Part shown: positions 15,842 to 25,308 of the stretch, one piece after another
How positions within the stretch are numbered: position 1 is the stretch's first letter
Layout of the letters: each line of letters starts with the position of its first letter
Assembly: GCF_000382365.1 (NCBI RefSeq)
Contig: NZ_KB908216.1
Coordinates: 1 to 60,874 of the forward strand
Length of the DNA: 60,874 nucleotides
Source of the DNA: Pannonibacter phragmitetus DSM 14782
Lineage (GTDB): Bacteria; Pseudomonadota; Alphaproteobacteria; Rhizobiales; Stappiaceae
Direction of reading: 5' to 3'
The notes under the pieces: generated by a model
The model's database searches: none
What the model saw: the letters and a program-made list of their open reading frames with translations, nothing else
Told to the model about the DNA's origin: nothing
Made by a program: the position numbers and the translations under genes

Positions 15842-18205
15842 ATGGGAGTTCAAGGCATTGGCGCACGTGCGCTGCGCAAGGAAGACAAGCGTTTCATCAC
15901 CGGCAAGGGCCGGTACACGGATGACATGACCGCACCGCGCATGACCTATGCGGCCTTCGTGCGTTCACCCCACGCCCACGCCCGTATCACCGGCATCGAC
16001 GTCAGCGCTGCGCTGGAGATGGAAGGCGTCGAGGCAGTGCTGACCGGCGAGCAGCTGGTGGGTGATGGCGTCGGCAATCTGATCTGCGGCTGGATGATCC
16101 ACTCGCGCGACGGCAGCCCGATGAAGATGGGCGCCTGGCGGGCACTGGAGCCGGAGACCGTGCGCTATGCCGGTCAGGCGGTGGCCGTGGTCATCGCCGA
16201 AACGCTAGGGCAAGCCCGCGATGCGGCCGAGGCGGTCCTCGTGTCCTATGAGGAACTGCCGGTGGCGATCGATCCGGTCGCCGCCCTTGAACCAGGCGCG
16301 CCGCAGCTGCATCCGGAAGCGCCGGGCAATCTGATCTATGACTGGGTGATCGGCGATGAAGCCGCCACCAATGCCGCCTTCGAGAAGGCCGCCCATGTGA
16401 CGCGGATGGACATCACCAACAACCGGCTGGTGCCCAACCCGATGGAGCCACGCGCCGCGCTCGCCGACTATGACAGTGCCGAAGAGCATTTCACCCTGCA
16501 CACCACCTCGCAGAACCCGCATGTGGCGCGTCTGGTGCTCTCCGCCTTCTACAACATCGCGCCCGAGCACAAACTGCGCGTGATCGCGCCGGATGTGGGC
16601 GGCGGTTTCGGCTCCAAGATCTACATCTACCCGGAAGAGATGGTCTGCCTGTGGGCCTCCAAGCGCACGGGCCGTCCGGTGAAATGGGTCTGCGACCGCA
16701 CGGAAGCCTTCCTCACCGACGCCCATGGCCGCGATCACCGCTCCCATGCGGAACTGGCGCTCGATGCCAATCACAAGGTCATCGGCCTCAGGGTCAGCAC
16801 GGTGGCGAACCTCGGCGCCTACATGTCGTTGTTCTCCTCCTCCGTTCCGACCTATCTCTACGCGACGCTGCTTTCGGGCCAGTATGATATCCCGGCCATC
16901 CACTGCAACGTGAAGGCCGTCTATACCAACACCACGCCGGTCGATGCCTATCGTGGTGCGGGACGGCCGGAAGCCACCTATCTGATCGAGCGCATGATGG
17001 AGACGGCAGCGCGCGAGGTTGGGCTCGACCCGGCCGAGTTCCGCCGCCGCAACTTCATCCGCAGCTTCCCGCATCAGACGCCCGTCATCATGTGCTATGA
17101 CGCGGGCGACTATGACGCGACGCTGGATGCTGCGCTGAAGGCCATCGACTATGCCGGTTTCCCCGCCCGCAAGGCGGAAGCGGCCCGCAAGGGCAAGCTG
17201 CGCGGCATCGGCCTGTCCTGCTACATCGAGGCCTGCGGCATTGCCCCGTCAGCGGCTGTCGGCTCGCTGGGTGCAGGCGTCGGCCTGTGGGAATCGGCGG
17301 AAGTGCGGGTCAATCCGGTCGGCACCATCGAGGTGCTCACCGGCTCGCACAGCCATGGCCAGGGCCACGAGACGACCTTTGCCCAGCTCGTCGCCGAGCG
17401 CTTTGGCGTCGATACGGACACCGTGTCCATCGTCCATGGCGACACGGACAAGGTGCAGTTCGGCATGGGCACCTATGGCTCGCGCTCCGGCGCGGTCGGC
17501 ATGTCGGCTATCGTCAAGGCGCTGGACAAGGTGGAGGCCAAGGCCAAGAAGATCGCCGCCCATCTGATGGAAGCCGCCGAAGGCGATGTGGTGTTTGAAG
17601 GCGGCGAACTGAAGGTGGCCGGCACCGACAAGTCCCTGCCCTTCTTCCAGGTGGCGCTGGCGGCCTACACCGCCCACAATCTGCCAGCTGGCATGGAACC
17701 GGGGCTGAAGGAAGGGGCGTTCTACGATCCCACCAACTTCACCTTCCCGGCAGGCACCTATGTGTGCGAGGTGGAGATCGACCCGGAAACCGGCAAGACA
17801 GCCATCATCAACTTCGTCGCCGCCGATGACTTCGGCAAGATCATCAATCCGATGATCGTGGAAGGCCAGGTGCATGGCGGGCTGACGCAGGGCATCGGCC
17901 AGGCACTGCTGGAAAATGCCGCCTATGACGAGGGCGGCCAGCTTCTGACCGGCTCCTTCATGGATTACGCCATGCCGCGCGCCGATGACGTGCCGTCCTA
18001 CACCTTGCTGACGACCGAGACCATCTGCCCGGGCAACCCGCTCGGCATGAAGGGCTGCGGCGAGGCCGGTGCCATCGGCTCGCCCCCGGCCGTCATCAAC
18101 GCCATCACGGATGCGCTCGGCATCCGCGACCTTGCCATGCCCGCCACGCCCCAGCGGGTGTGGGAGGCGATCCGCAACGCCAGCCAGCCTCTGGCAGCTG
18201 AGTGA
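15842..18205 (+). CDS. coxL: Molybdenum hydroxylase large subunit, form II CoxL-like
   Basis: A 787-residue molybdopterin-cytosine-dinucleotide catalytic subunit of the xanthine oxidase family. Motifs include GGGFGSKIYIYPEE (Mo-cofactor binding), the active-site loop AYRGAGR at residues 369-375, GSHSHGQGHET, and the C-terminal GCGEAGAIGSPPAV with the catalytic Glu. Form I (true) CO dehydrogenases have AYxCSFR with a copper-binding Cys. Here the loop is AYRGAGR, the form II signature, so oxidation of CO is not supported and another carbon substrate is likely. The S-L-M order of the genes also fits form II. Length is normal (form I and II are ~780-810 residues). The coxL symbol denotes homology, not CO oxidation. 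Confidence 0.93.
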   Translation: MGVQGIGARALRKEDKRFITGKGRYTDDMTAPRMTYAAFVRSPHAHARITGIDVSAALEMEGVEAVLTGEQLVGDGVGNLICGWMIHSRDGSPMKMGAWRALEPETVRYAGQAVAVVIAETLGQARDAAEAVLVSYEELPVAIDPVAALEPGAPQLHPEAPGNLIYDWVIGDEAATNAAFEKAAHVTRMDITNNRLVPNPMEPRAALADYDSAEEHFTLHTTSQNPHVARLVLSAFYNIAPEHKLRVIAPDVGGGFGSKIYIYPEEMVCLWASKRTGRPVKWVCDRTEAFLTDAHGRDHRSHAELALDANHKVIGLRVSTVANLGAYMSLFSSSVPTYLYATLLSGQYDIPAIHCNVKAVYTNTTPVDAYRGAGRPEATYLIERMMETAAREVGLDPAEFRRRNFIRSFPHQTPVIMCYDAGDYDATLDAALKAIDYAGFPARKAEAARKGKLRGIGLSCYIEACGIAPSAAVGSLGAGVGLWESAEVRVNPVGTIEVLTGSHSHGQGHETTFAQLVAERFGVDTDTVSIVHGDTDKVQFGMGTYGSRSGAVGMSAIVKALDKVEAKAKKIAAHLMEAAEGDVVFEGGELKVAGTDKSLPFFQVALAAYTAHNLPAGMEPGLKEGAFYDPTNFTFPAGTYVCEVEIDPETGKTAIINFVAADDFGKIINPMIVEGQVHGGLTQGIGQALLENAAYDEGGQLLTGSFMDYAMPRADDVPSYTLLTTETICPGNPLGMKGCGEAGAIGSPPAVINAITDALGIRDLAMPATPQRVWEAIRNASQPLAAE

Positions 18206-18291
18206 CATGACATAAGCGGGACCGGGCGCGCCCCATGGCTGCACCCGGCCCTGCCCTCTGCTGACGCTTTCCTTTGAGGAGAACGAACACG

Positions 18292-19089
18292 ATGTATGAG
18301 ACAAGCTATCACCGGGCCGCTTCGGTCGCAGATGCTGCCAGCCTGATCGCCAAGGCGGATGACGGCAAGCTTCTGGCCGGTGGCCAGACCCTGATCCCCA
18401 CCATGAAGCAGCGCCTTGCCGCGCCGAGTGACCTCGTTGACATCGGCCAGATGGCCGAGCTGAAGGGCATCACCGAAAGCGGTGGCACGCTGCGTATCGG
18501 TGCAGGCACCAAGCATGCCGATGTGGCCGGTTCCGATCTGGTCCGCCGCCTGATCCCCGGCCTTGCCAGCCTTGCGGGCGGCATCGGCGATCCGCATGTG
18601 CGCCACATGGGCACGATTGGCGGCTCCGTCGCCAACAATGACCCGGCAGCGGACTATCCCTCCGCTGTGCTGGCGCTGGATGCCACCGTCCACACGGACA
18701 AGCGGGACATTGCCGCCGCAGACTTCTTCGTGGGCATGTTCGAAACGGCACTGGAAGACGGCGAGATCATCACCGCCATCAGCTTCAAGGTTCCGGAGAA
18801 GTCGGCCTACGCCAAATACCCGAACCCGGCCTCCCGCTATGCCATGGCCGGCGTATTCGTCGCCCGCCACAAAGATGGCTCCGTGCGCGTGGCCGTCACC
18901 GGCGCCGGTCAGGGCGGCGTGTTCCGGGCAGAGGCCATGGAATCGGCCCTTGCGGCCAAGTGGTCGGCAGATGCCGTTGCCGGTATTGCCCTCGAGGCGG
19001 ATGACATGCTCTCTGACATCCACGGCTCTGCGGAGTACCGCGCAAACCTCGTCACCGTCATGGCCAAGCGCGCCGTCGCTGCGGCTTGA
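18292..19089 (+). CDS. coxM: Molybdenum hydroxylase FAD subunit
   Basis: A 265-residue FAD-binding medium subunit. The PCMH-type FAD domain occupies ~1-170 with the two flavin loops LLAGGQTLIPTMKQR and GTIGGSVANNDPAADYPS. The CO-dehydrogenase-flavoprotein C-terminal domain follows (~175-265). It takes electrons from the iron-sulphur subunit and hands them to the respiratory chain. ATG at 18292 is chosen because GAGGAGA lies eight bases upstream. An upstream ATG in the same frame has no site. It closes the coxGSLM unit and is followed by a strong hairpin. Confidence 0.93.
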   Translation: MYETSYHRAASVADAASLIAKADDGKLLAGGQTLIPTMKQRLAAPSDLVDIGQMAELKGITESGGTLRIGAGTKHADVAGSDLVRRLIPGLASLAGGIGDPHVRHMGTIGGSVANNDPAADYPSAVLALDATVHTDKRDIAAADFFVGMFETALEDGEIITAISFKVPEKSAYAKYPNPASRYAMAGVFVARHKDGSVRVAVTGAGQGGVFRAEAMESALAAKWSADAVAGIALEADDMLSDIHGSAEYRANLVTVMAKRAVAAA

Positions 19090-19097
19090 GGCAAGAC

Positions 19098-19122
19098 CGA
19101 AGCGGGGCACCGCCCCGCTTCG
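19098..19122 (+). terminator. Hairpin after coxM
   Basis: An 11-bp perfect stem (CGAAGCGGGGC with its complement) and a 3-base loop follow nine bases after the coxM stop. There is no T-run on the plus strand. It is positioned as the transcript end of the cox unit. Confidence 0.6.
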
Positions 19123-19145
19123 GGCAACTGATCAACCTTCAGGCC

Positions 19146-19249
19146 GTCATCCCGGTTTGCCGCCTCGCGGCAAGACCGGGATCCAGTAAGCCCTGTGCCA
19201 GAAATGGCCAATACCGTGGATACTGGATCCCCACCTTCGTGGGGATGAC
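19146..19249. repeat. Palindromic intergenic repeat element
   Basis: A ~104-base cruciform-like element. Outer arms GTCATCCC and GGGATGAC enclose two hairpins: one with CCCGGTxTTGCCGC-type arms closed by a CTC loop, and one CCCCAC-CTTC-GTGGGG. A 10-base pair GGATCCAGTA/TACTGGATCC nests between them. This organisation, with GGATCC next to the outer GTCATCCC, is characteristic of small palindromic repeats dispersed between genes in alphaproteobacterial genomes. Only one copy is in this window. Confidence 0.7.
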
Positions 19250-19276
19250 ACTGAGATTGGGGGGCCCTCCCCCGTC

Positions 19277-21712
19277 TCACGCCGCCGCAACCTCGGCGAG
19301 GAAGCGGTCGACTTCGTCCTTGAGCATGCGCGTCTTGCTGTTCAGCTCTTCGGAAGCGTTCAGCAGCACATCAGCGGAGCTGCTGGTTTCGGCAACCGCA
19401 TTGGACAGTTCCTGGATGTTTCCGGCAACAGCCGAAGAGCTGTCCGCCACCTGCCGTACGCTGCGGGAGATGTGCGAGGTGGCCGAGTTCTGCTGGGTCA
19501 TGGCCGTGGCGATGGCGCCCGTGTAGCTGTCTACCTGCCCCATGGTCTCACTGATGCCGGTGATGGCGGCGACAGAATCGCTTGTAGCATGCTGGATGGC
19601 ATTGACCTGAGCGGCGATCTCTTCGGTTGCCTTGGACGTCTGGTTGGCCAGCTCCTTCACCTCGGAAGCCACAACGGCAAAGCCCTTGCCTGCCTCCCCG
19701 GCTCGAGCCGCCTCGATGGTGGCGTTGAGGGCCAGAAGGTTGGTCTGGGCAGCGATAGCCTGAATGAGGGTGATCACCTCGCCGATCTTGGCCGCCGCTG
19801 ATGCAAGCCCGTCCACCTTGGCGCTGGTTTCCTGCGTGGCATGCGTTGCACGGCTGACCACCTGGGTGGTGCGGGAAACCTGGTTGCCGATCTCCTGCAC
19901 GGACATGGACAGCTGCTCGGCTGCAGCAGCCGCACTGTCCATGCCAGCCAGCGCCGCTTCCGAGGCACTGGCCGTCTGGCTGGCGCTTTCCGAGCTTTCG
20001 CGGGCGATGACGGCAAGGCGCTGTGCCGTGGCGTCCAGATTGCCGGCCGTGCTGCCGACAGACGTAATCAGGTTCTGCGCCGTAGCACGGAAGCCGGAGA
20101 TCAGCGCGTCCACCTTCTGCTGACGCGCCATGCTGACAGCCTGGCTGGCGGCCCGCTCCTGCTCGAGGCGAAGCCGCTCCAGCGCGTTGTCCTTGAAGAC
20201 CTGCACCGCCTGCGCCATGCCGCCGATCTCATCGCCACGGCCGAGGCCGGGCACGTCTGCAGATGTGTCACCATTGGCCAGACGGCGCATGAAGCTGGTC
20301 ATGGCACGGATCGGGCGTGTGATCAGACGGTTGAGGCCGATCGCAAGGGCAAGGCCAAGCGCGATGGCCGCAATGACCGCTACAGCAATGGTGGTAACGG
20401 CGCGCTGCCCTGCGGCGCGGTTGGCCGCAGACTGGGCCCGGGCGAGGTCGGTCGCTGTGGTCTGCAGCAAGACACTCAAACGGTCCAGTTCCGCACGGTT
20501 GGCCTCCAGACTGGATCTCGCCTCCCGGATGGCCGTGAAAGCGCTGGCGTAGTCATCGAGCGCCTGCGGCATGGAGGCGATCGCACTGGCCGCGGCAGGC
20601 ACATAGGCCGAGGCCCCGTCCAGCTGCATGGCATGCATGCTCAGCATGTCGATTTCCGCTTCCACCGCATTGGGGTCCGTATCGCCCATGTCGGCAACGA
20701 AGCTGGTGGTGTCCGTCTTGACGCTGGATATCGAGCCGGAGATTTCGAGCGCCTGCTGGCCGATCCGGGTCAGGGCAGCCAGTTTCTGCTGCAGGCCGTT
20801 GGCGTCATCCAGTGCCCGGTCCAGCGCCCCATAGATGGCAAAGCGGGCGTCCATGATCCGGGTGGTCAGGGCGCCGATCCGGTCTGCCACTTCCTTCTTC
20901 TGGCCCATGCGGTTGAAGAGGTTGGTTTCGTCCAGCATCACCGGCAGAACAGCATGCAGGGCAGTAGCTTGCTCAAGCAGTCCTCCCTGCACGACCTTGA
21001 ACCGGGAGCCCTCAAGCTTTTCAGCCTGGCTCTTGATCGTATCGAGCGTTTCGCCAATCTGCGCCCGCAGTTCCGGCGTGACTTCGCTCAGCTTGAATTC
21101 GGCGCCCATGCCGAACATCGGATGAAGGAAGGCAACGCGGTCCTGCATGTCCTGCGCGATCCTGCCGAGCTGACGCAGGTCTTCCTGAGACGACGTGCTC
21201 AACGTGGCCGCGTCCGCCGCATCACGCTGCTGGCGCTGCAGTTCGTTGGCGATGGTGCGGGTCAGGCTGTCGAGCTGCGCCGTTGCGCGCTCGATCACTT
21301 CCAGCTTGTCCTTCAGTGACTGGGTGTCCTGCTCGACAGATGAGAATGTCGTACCGAATTCGGCAACCATGCCACGGGCAGAGGCAACATTCTGCAGAGG
21401 CTGCGGATTGCTGACGAGCGATCTGGCAAGGCCCTCCAGCGTCGCATCCAGAGACCTGAGCGCCGCCGCAACCTGAACCGCACCATCTGCATCCGGCTGC
21501 CGCAGGAAGGCCTCGCGTGCGGCCGACAGCGCCTTCAGCTCGGTGATCGTGGCCAGTGCCTCATCAGCGATCTCGCTGCGCTGCGAAAGACCCGTCAGCG
21601 TGACAATGCCGAGGCCGCCGACAAGCGCAGTCAGAACCAGAATCGCACCAAAGCCGCCCCAGACCTTGTACAGGAACGAGAGGTTGGTGAAGGAAAGGGA
21701 TAGTCTGCCCAT
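19277..21712 (-). CDS. Methyl-accepting chemotaxis protein with a large periplasmic helical sensor
   Basis: An 811-residue receptor. The first membrane helix is at ~14-36. A long, almost wholly helical periplasmic region (~37-425) follows, about twice the usual size and suggestive of a helical bimodular or related double four-helix sensor. The second membrane helix is at ~430-452, then a HAMP domain and the signalling coiled coil. The tip reads [19 protein letters not shown] then [17 protein letters not shown]. No tethering pentapeptide is seen at the C-terminus, which ends [10 protein letters not shown]. It is a single gene, convergent with the cox unit. Bimodular sensors of this kind are known to bind organic acids, but the ligand here cannot be told. 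Confidence 0.94.
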   Translation of the reverse strand: MGRLSLSFTNLSFLYKVWGGFGAILVLTALVGGLGIVTLTGLSQRSEIADEALATITELKALSAAREAFLRQPDADGAVQVAAALRSLDATLEGLARSLVSNPQPLQNVASARGMVAEFGTTFSSVEQDTQSLKDKLEVIERATAQLDSLTRTIANELQRQQRDAADAATLSTSSQEDLRQLGRIAQDMQDRVAFLHPMFGMGAEFKLSEVTPELRAQIGETLDTIKSQAEKLEGSRFKVVQGGLLEQATALHAVLPVMLDETNLFNRMGQKKEVADRIGALTTRIMDARFAIYGALDRALDDANGLQQKLAALTRIGQQALEISGSISSVKTDTTSFVADMGDTDPNAVEAEIDMLSMHAMQLDGASAYVPAAASAIASMPQALDDYASAFTAIREARSSLEANRAELDRLSVLLQTTATDLARAQSAANRAAGQRAVTTIAVAVIAAIALGLALAIGLNRLITRPIRAMTSFMRRLANGDTSADVPGLGRGDEIGGMAQAVQVFKDNALERLRLEQERAASQAVSMARQQKVDALISGFRATAQNLITSVGSTAGNLDATAQRLAVIARESSESASQTASASEAALAGMDSAAAAAEQLSMSVQEIGNQVSRTTQVVSRATHATQETSAKVDGLASAAAKIGEVITLIQAIAAQTNLLALNATIEAARAGEAGKGFAVVASEVKELANQTSKATEEIAAQVNAIQHATSDSVAAITGISETMGQVDSYTGAIATAMTQQNSATSHISRSVRQVADSSSAVAGNIQELSNAVAETSSSADVLLNASEELNSKTRMLKDEVDRFLAEVAAA

Positions 21713-22168
21713 GATATCCGTTTGCTCCGAAGAGTTTCATCTCCCGGCGCACTGGATCACATCATTGAATGAACCGGATCTTAATCCGGGACCTAAATAT
21801 CATGAAATTTATATGACATTCAAATCGTGAATCATGTATTTTCATTTGAAAATACATGGATATTACTAATTTTTTTGCGGATAACACCATGAAAAAATAG
21901 ATAACGTCAAAATCTAAACGTAAATTTCTCAGAGATAGACGAATGACAACGCAATTGGCGCCATTGTCTCAAACAGAAAAACCAGACTGCACCTGCGTCA
22001 GACGCAGTTTGCGCCCAATGGCGACTTTATTGAGAAAAATGACAATGTAAGGTTTTAAGCTTGGCCCAGCCCGATACTGCGCCGCAGCACTGTCCTGATC
22101 CGCTCCCGCTCAATGGCAGCATCCACAACTTTGCGGCTGCCCGGAGGGCCTCAAACGCTGCACCGCCC
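21713..22168. other. AT-rich intergenic region with nested inverted repeats
   Basis: These 456 bases contain no gene I can support. About 21,775-21,960 is strikingly AT-rich compared with its surroundings and is probably the promoter region of the chemoreceptor gene. Further right, a perfect odd palindrome CTGCGTC-A-GACGCAG (21993-22007) is nested between the arms CGCCATTG (21959-21966) and CAATGGCG (22016-22023). This may be a regulator site or a structured 3' end of the histidine kinase message. Confidence 0.5.
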
Positions 22169-23254
22169 TCACATACCGTCAAATGCGGCAGAAGGCTTCT
22201 TCTTCAGGAGCACCATCTCGAACAGCGCCCCGCCATCCGGTCCGGTCCGGTAGCTAAGACGTCCGCCGTGCGCCTCCACAATGGCGCGCACCACGGATAG
22301 CCCGAGGCCACTGCCGCCAAGCTCACGAGAGCGGACCGGATCCCCACGGACAAAAGGCACGAAGCCACGGGAGACAATATCAGGTGGCAGCCCCGGCCCC
22401 TCATCTGCGACAGACAAGACGATCCGGCCGTCCACCCCGGCAAGGCTGACCGTAATCCGGCCGCGCACGGCATAGCGCCGCGCATTGGTGAGCAGCGCCA
22501 GCAGCGCCTGCCGGATCCGCGTTGCATCAACGGCAACCACCAGGTCCTCCAGAGCGAGTTCCAGCCGGAAACCGGCTGCCCGGAAGTCATGCGCGACAAG
22601 ATTGGCCACGCTCGCGATTTCCTGCGCGAGATGAACCGGCTCGATCTGCAGATCCAGGTGACCGCTTCCGGCCAATGTCACCGTCCGCAGATCTTCCACC
22701 AGACGGGCAAGCCCGTCCACCTGCTGGATCAGCCCCTGCAGCGACTTTTCATCCGGCTCGAAAACGCCATCAATCATGCCCTGCAAGCGGCCCTTCAGGA
22801 TGGTCAGCGGCGTGCGCAGTTCATGGGCGATGGTCGCGTTCCACAGGGCCATTTCTGCCGCCATGTCCTGAAGGCGCTGTGCCATCGTGTTGAAGTCACC
22901 AATCAGCGCAGCCGTTTCTCCGAGTGCCTTGTCTCCGGCTGAAGCGCGTGAGGAGAGGTCACCGGCCGTGATCTCGCGCGCACTGCGGGCCAGCGATTCA
23001 AGGGGCGCGAGAATCCTGCGCGACAGGCGCAGGGAAACAAAGGCTGCAATCGCAAGCGCGGGAAGAATAACACAGCCGAGGATGACCAGATCAGTGACCG
23101 TAAGCCAGCTGTCCAGATCCTCAGGTGCCGGATACAGGGCAATGATGACGCTGTAGGTGAGATAGGATCCGAAGAACACCAGCAAGCCGGCCATCACCGT
23201 GATGGCCGACATGGCGATGAGGATCTGGCGGCTCAATCCGCTTCGCGCTCTCAT
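22169..23254 (-). CDS. Sensor histidine kinase
   Basis: A 361-residue kinase with two membrane helices (~10-32 and ~55-78) separated by a short extracytoplasmic loop of about 20 residues. This suggests it senses the membrane itself or a partner rather than a soluble ligand. A HAMP domain follows (~80-130), then the phospho-acceptor IAHELRTPLTIL, the N box LLTNARRYA, the G1 box VADEGPGLPPD and the G2 box GGSGLGLSVVRAIVEAHGG. ATG at 23254 starts four bases after the response regulator stop, so the pair is coupled. The divergent genes encode an RND pump, which is probably under control of this system. Confidence 0.92.
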   Translation of the reverse strand: MRARSGLSRQILIAMSAITVMAGLLVFFGSYLTYSVIIALYPAPEDLDSWLTVTDLVILGCVILPALAIAAFVSLRLSRRILAPLESLARSAREITAGDLSSRASAGDKALGETAALIGDFNTMAQRLQDMAAEMALWNATIAHELRTPLTILKGRLQGMIDGVFEPDEKSLQGLIQQVDGLARLVEDLRTVTLAGSGHLDLQIEPVHLAQEIASVANLVAHDFRAAGFRLELALEDLVVAVDATRIRQALLALLTNARRYAVRGRITVSLAGVDGRIVLSVADEGPGLPPDIVSRGFVPFVRGDPVRSRELGGSGLGLSVVRAIVEAHGGRLSYRTGPDGGALFEMVLLKKKPSAAFDGM

Positions 23255-23258
23255 GATG

Positions 23259-23942
23259 TCACGCCGACAACCGGTAGCCGATGCCGCGCACCCCGGGCAG
23301 CAGGCCGGTGGCACCAGCCTGTTCCAGCTTCTTGCGCAACTTGCTGAGGTGGCTGTCCACCGTGCGGTCCAGCGCATCGGACCCGGGCAGGCAGGCATCC
23401 ACCAGCTCGCTTCTGGTGAAGACGCGGGCGGGACTGCGGGCCATATGCGCGAGGATGCGGAACTCCGTCAGTGTCAGAGACAGCCGCACAGGCCCGGCTC
23501 CATCATCAAAGCTTACCTCGTAGGCATCAAGATCGATGGCAAGATTGCCGGCACGCAGAACCCCTGCGGCCGAGGCCAGGCCCGAGCGGCGAAGAACGGC
23601 CTTGGCGCGGGCAACAACCTCAATCGGATTGAACGGCTTGACGACATAATCGTCTGCCCCGATGCGCAGGCCCTGCAGCCGGTCGATATCCTTGTCGAGC
23701 GCGGTGATCATGATGGCAGGCGTATTGCCCCTGCGCCGCAGCTCCGCCAGCACCTCCCAGCCATCAAGCCGGGGCATGGTGACATCGAGAAGCACGAGAT
23801 CGGGCTTCAGCGCGAGATGCAGATCAAGCGCCGTCCGGCCATCACGGGCCTGCACGGTCCGGAAGCCTTCCCGGACGAGATAGGCATCCAGAATCGCGGA
23901 AATCTCTTCGTCGTCTTCGGCAATCAGAACCAGGGCTGTCAT
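23259..23942 (-). CDS. OmpR/BaeR-like response regulator
   Basis: A 227-residue regulator. The receiver domain (~1-120) has the acidic pocket IAEDDEE, the phospho-acceptor Asp in VLLDVTMPRLDGW, the Thr in MITALD and the Lys in DDYVVKPFNP. A winged-helix output domain (~130-227) ends SDALDRTVDSHLSKLRKKLE and GVRGIGYRLSA, typical of OmpR/PhoB-class proteins. AAGGAG precedes the ATG. It is the first gene of a regulator-kinase pair and stands back to back with the RND efflux genes, separated by ~155 bases. Regulation of that pump, as by BaeSR or AdeRS, is the natural inference. Confidence 0.94.
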   Translation of the reverse strand: MTALVLIAEDDEEISAILDAYLVREGFRTVQARDGRTALDLHLALKPDLVLLDVTMPRLDGWEVLAELRRRGNTPAIMITALDKDIDRLQGLRIGADDYVVKPFNPIEVVARAKAVLRRSGLASAAGVLRAGNLAIDLDAYEVSFDDGAGPVRLSLTLTEFRILAHMARSPARVFTRSELVDACLPGSDALDRTVDSHLSKLRKKLEQAGATGLLPGVRGIGYRLSA

Positions 23943-24097
23943 GGCATTCTCCTTATGCCATTGATGCCATCAGGCGCGGCTGGCGTCGAGCGCGCAGGGC
24001 TCCTCTCCATCAAACCGCAACACAGTCTCCACACAGCGCCAACCCGGCGGGCCGATAGAGGTGCCGAAGCCGCCTGATACGGAGGGCGGCACAAGGG

Positions 24098-25297
24098 ATG
24101 ACCTCAGCCATGCGCCTTCGCCACACGCTGACACATGCTTTCATTGCTGCAACAGTGCTCTGCCTTGCCGCCTGCTCGGACGATACAGATGGCCAGAAGG
24201 CGGGCAGCGCAGCGGCCCAGACACCCGCCGGTGCGACAGCAGCTGCTGTCCGCATTGCCGTGCAGACGGTTCAGCCTGGCCGCGTGGTGGTTTACGACGA
24301 GCTTCCCGGCCGGGTATCGGCGGTGCGCACGGCCGAAATCCGGCCCCAGGTCACCGGCATCGTGCAGAAGGTGTTCTTCACCCAAGGCTCGGATGTCGTG
24401 GCCGGTCAGCCGCTGTTTCAGATCGACCCCGCGCCTTTTGCTGCAGATGTTGAAGCTGCGGCTGCCGTGCTCGCGCGGGCGGAAGCGGAACTCGTCAACG
24501 CGCTTTCCAAATACGACCGGATAACCGCGCTGGCGGCGACACACACGGCCAGCACCGCAGCGCTGGGAGATGCAACAACCGATCTGGCGCGGGCACGGGC
24601 CAATGCGGCAGAGGCAAGGGCCAACCTGACACGCCGCAAACTCGAACTGGCCAATGCGACCGTTCGCAGCCCCATCGCGGGGCGGATAGGTCAGGCCCTG
24701 ATCACCGAGGGCGGCCTAGCGTCCAGCGGCACGGCAACAGCGCTTGCGACAGTCCAGCAGATCGACAGCGTCTATCTGGATGTCCGCCAGCCCTCCATGC
24801 GCCGGGAACAGCTGGAAGAGATGGACGAAGACAGGAGAGGCGAAATTGCGGACAGCCTGCCCGTCGACATTCTGACCCTGACGGGCAAGCCCTATGGCTT
24901 CAAGGGCAAGCTTCTGTTCTCTGACAGCACGGTGGATCAGGGGACAGGCAACATTGCCATGCGCCTGGAAGTGCCCAACCCGGACCGCCAGCTGCTGCCG
25001 GGCATGTATCTTCGTGCCCGTGTGCCCAGCGCCATTTATCCGCAGGCTCTGACCGTGCCGCAGGAAGCCGTTCTGCGGGATCCATCGGGAGAGCCGCGCA
25101 TCATCGTGCTGGAAGCCGGGAACACAGCCAGCAGCCGCCCTGTCGAACTGGGTGCGCTGACCGGAGGCCGCTACGTGATCCTGTCCGGCCTGAAGGCGGG
25201 CGAGACGGTCGTGGTACGGGGTCAGGACCGCGCCGGGTCTGGCGCGCCGCTGGACCCCGTCCCCTACCAGCCATCCGTTCCCGAACCCCACATCTGA
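24098..25297 (+). CDS. RND efflux periplasmic adaptor (membrane fusion) lipoprotein
   Basis: A 399-residue adaptor of the AcrA/MexA type. The N-terminus has a lipoprotein signal peptide with the lipobox LAAC at about residue 26. A biotinyl-lipoyl domain follows, split by an alpha-hairpin of Ala-rich heptads (~105-165). The second lipoyl half has ANATVRSPIAGRIGQALI. Beta-barrel and membrane-proximal domains (~210-370) complete the protein. It bridges the inner-membrane pump encoded 12 bases downstream and an outer-membrane channel. The start is taken at 24098; ATG at 24110 is also possible. It is divergent from the two-component pair. Confidence 0.93.
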   Translation: MTSAMRLRHTLTHAFIAATVLCLAACSDDTDGQKAGSAAAQTPAGATAAAVRIAVQTVQPGRVVVYDELPGRVSAVRTAEIRPQVTGIVQKVFFTQGSDVVAGQPLFQIDPAPFAADVEAAAAVLARAEAELVNALSKYDRITALAATHTASTAALGDATTDLARARANAAEARANLTRRKLELANATVRSPIAGRIGQALITEGGLASSGTATALATVQQIDSVYLDVRQPSMRREQLEEMDEDRRGEIADSLPVDILTLTGKPYGFKGKLLFSDSTVDQGTGNIAMRLEVPNPDRQLLPGMYLRARVPSAIYPQALTVPQEAVLRDPSGEPRIIVLEAGNTASSRPVELGALTGGRYVILSGLKAGETVVVRGQDRAGSGAPLDPVPYQPSVPEPHI

Positions 25298-25308
25298 GAA
25301 GACCGTTC

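Noticed and set aside
22061-22300. A 79-codon plus-strand frame after the histidine kinase gene
   Set aside because: It overlaps the kinase's C-terminal coding region on the opposite strand and shows no ribosome site or domain.
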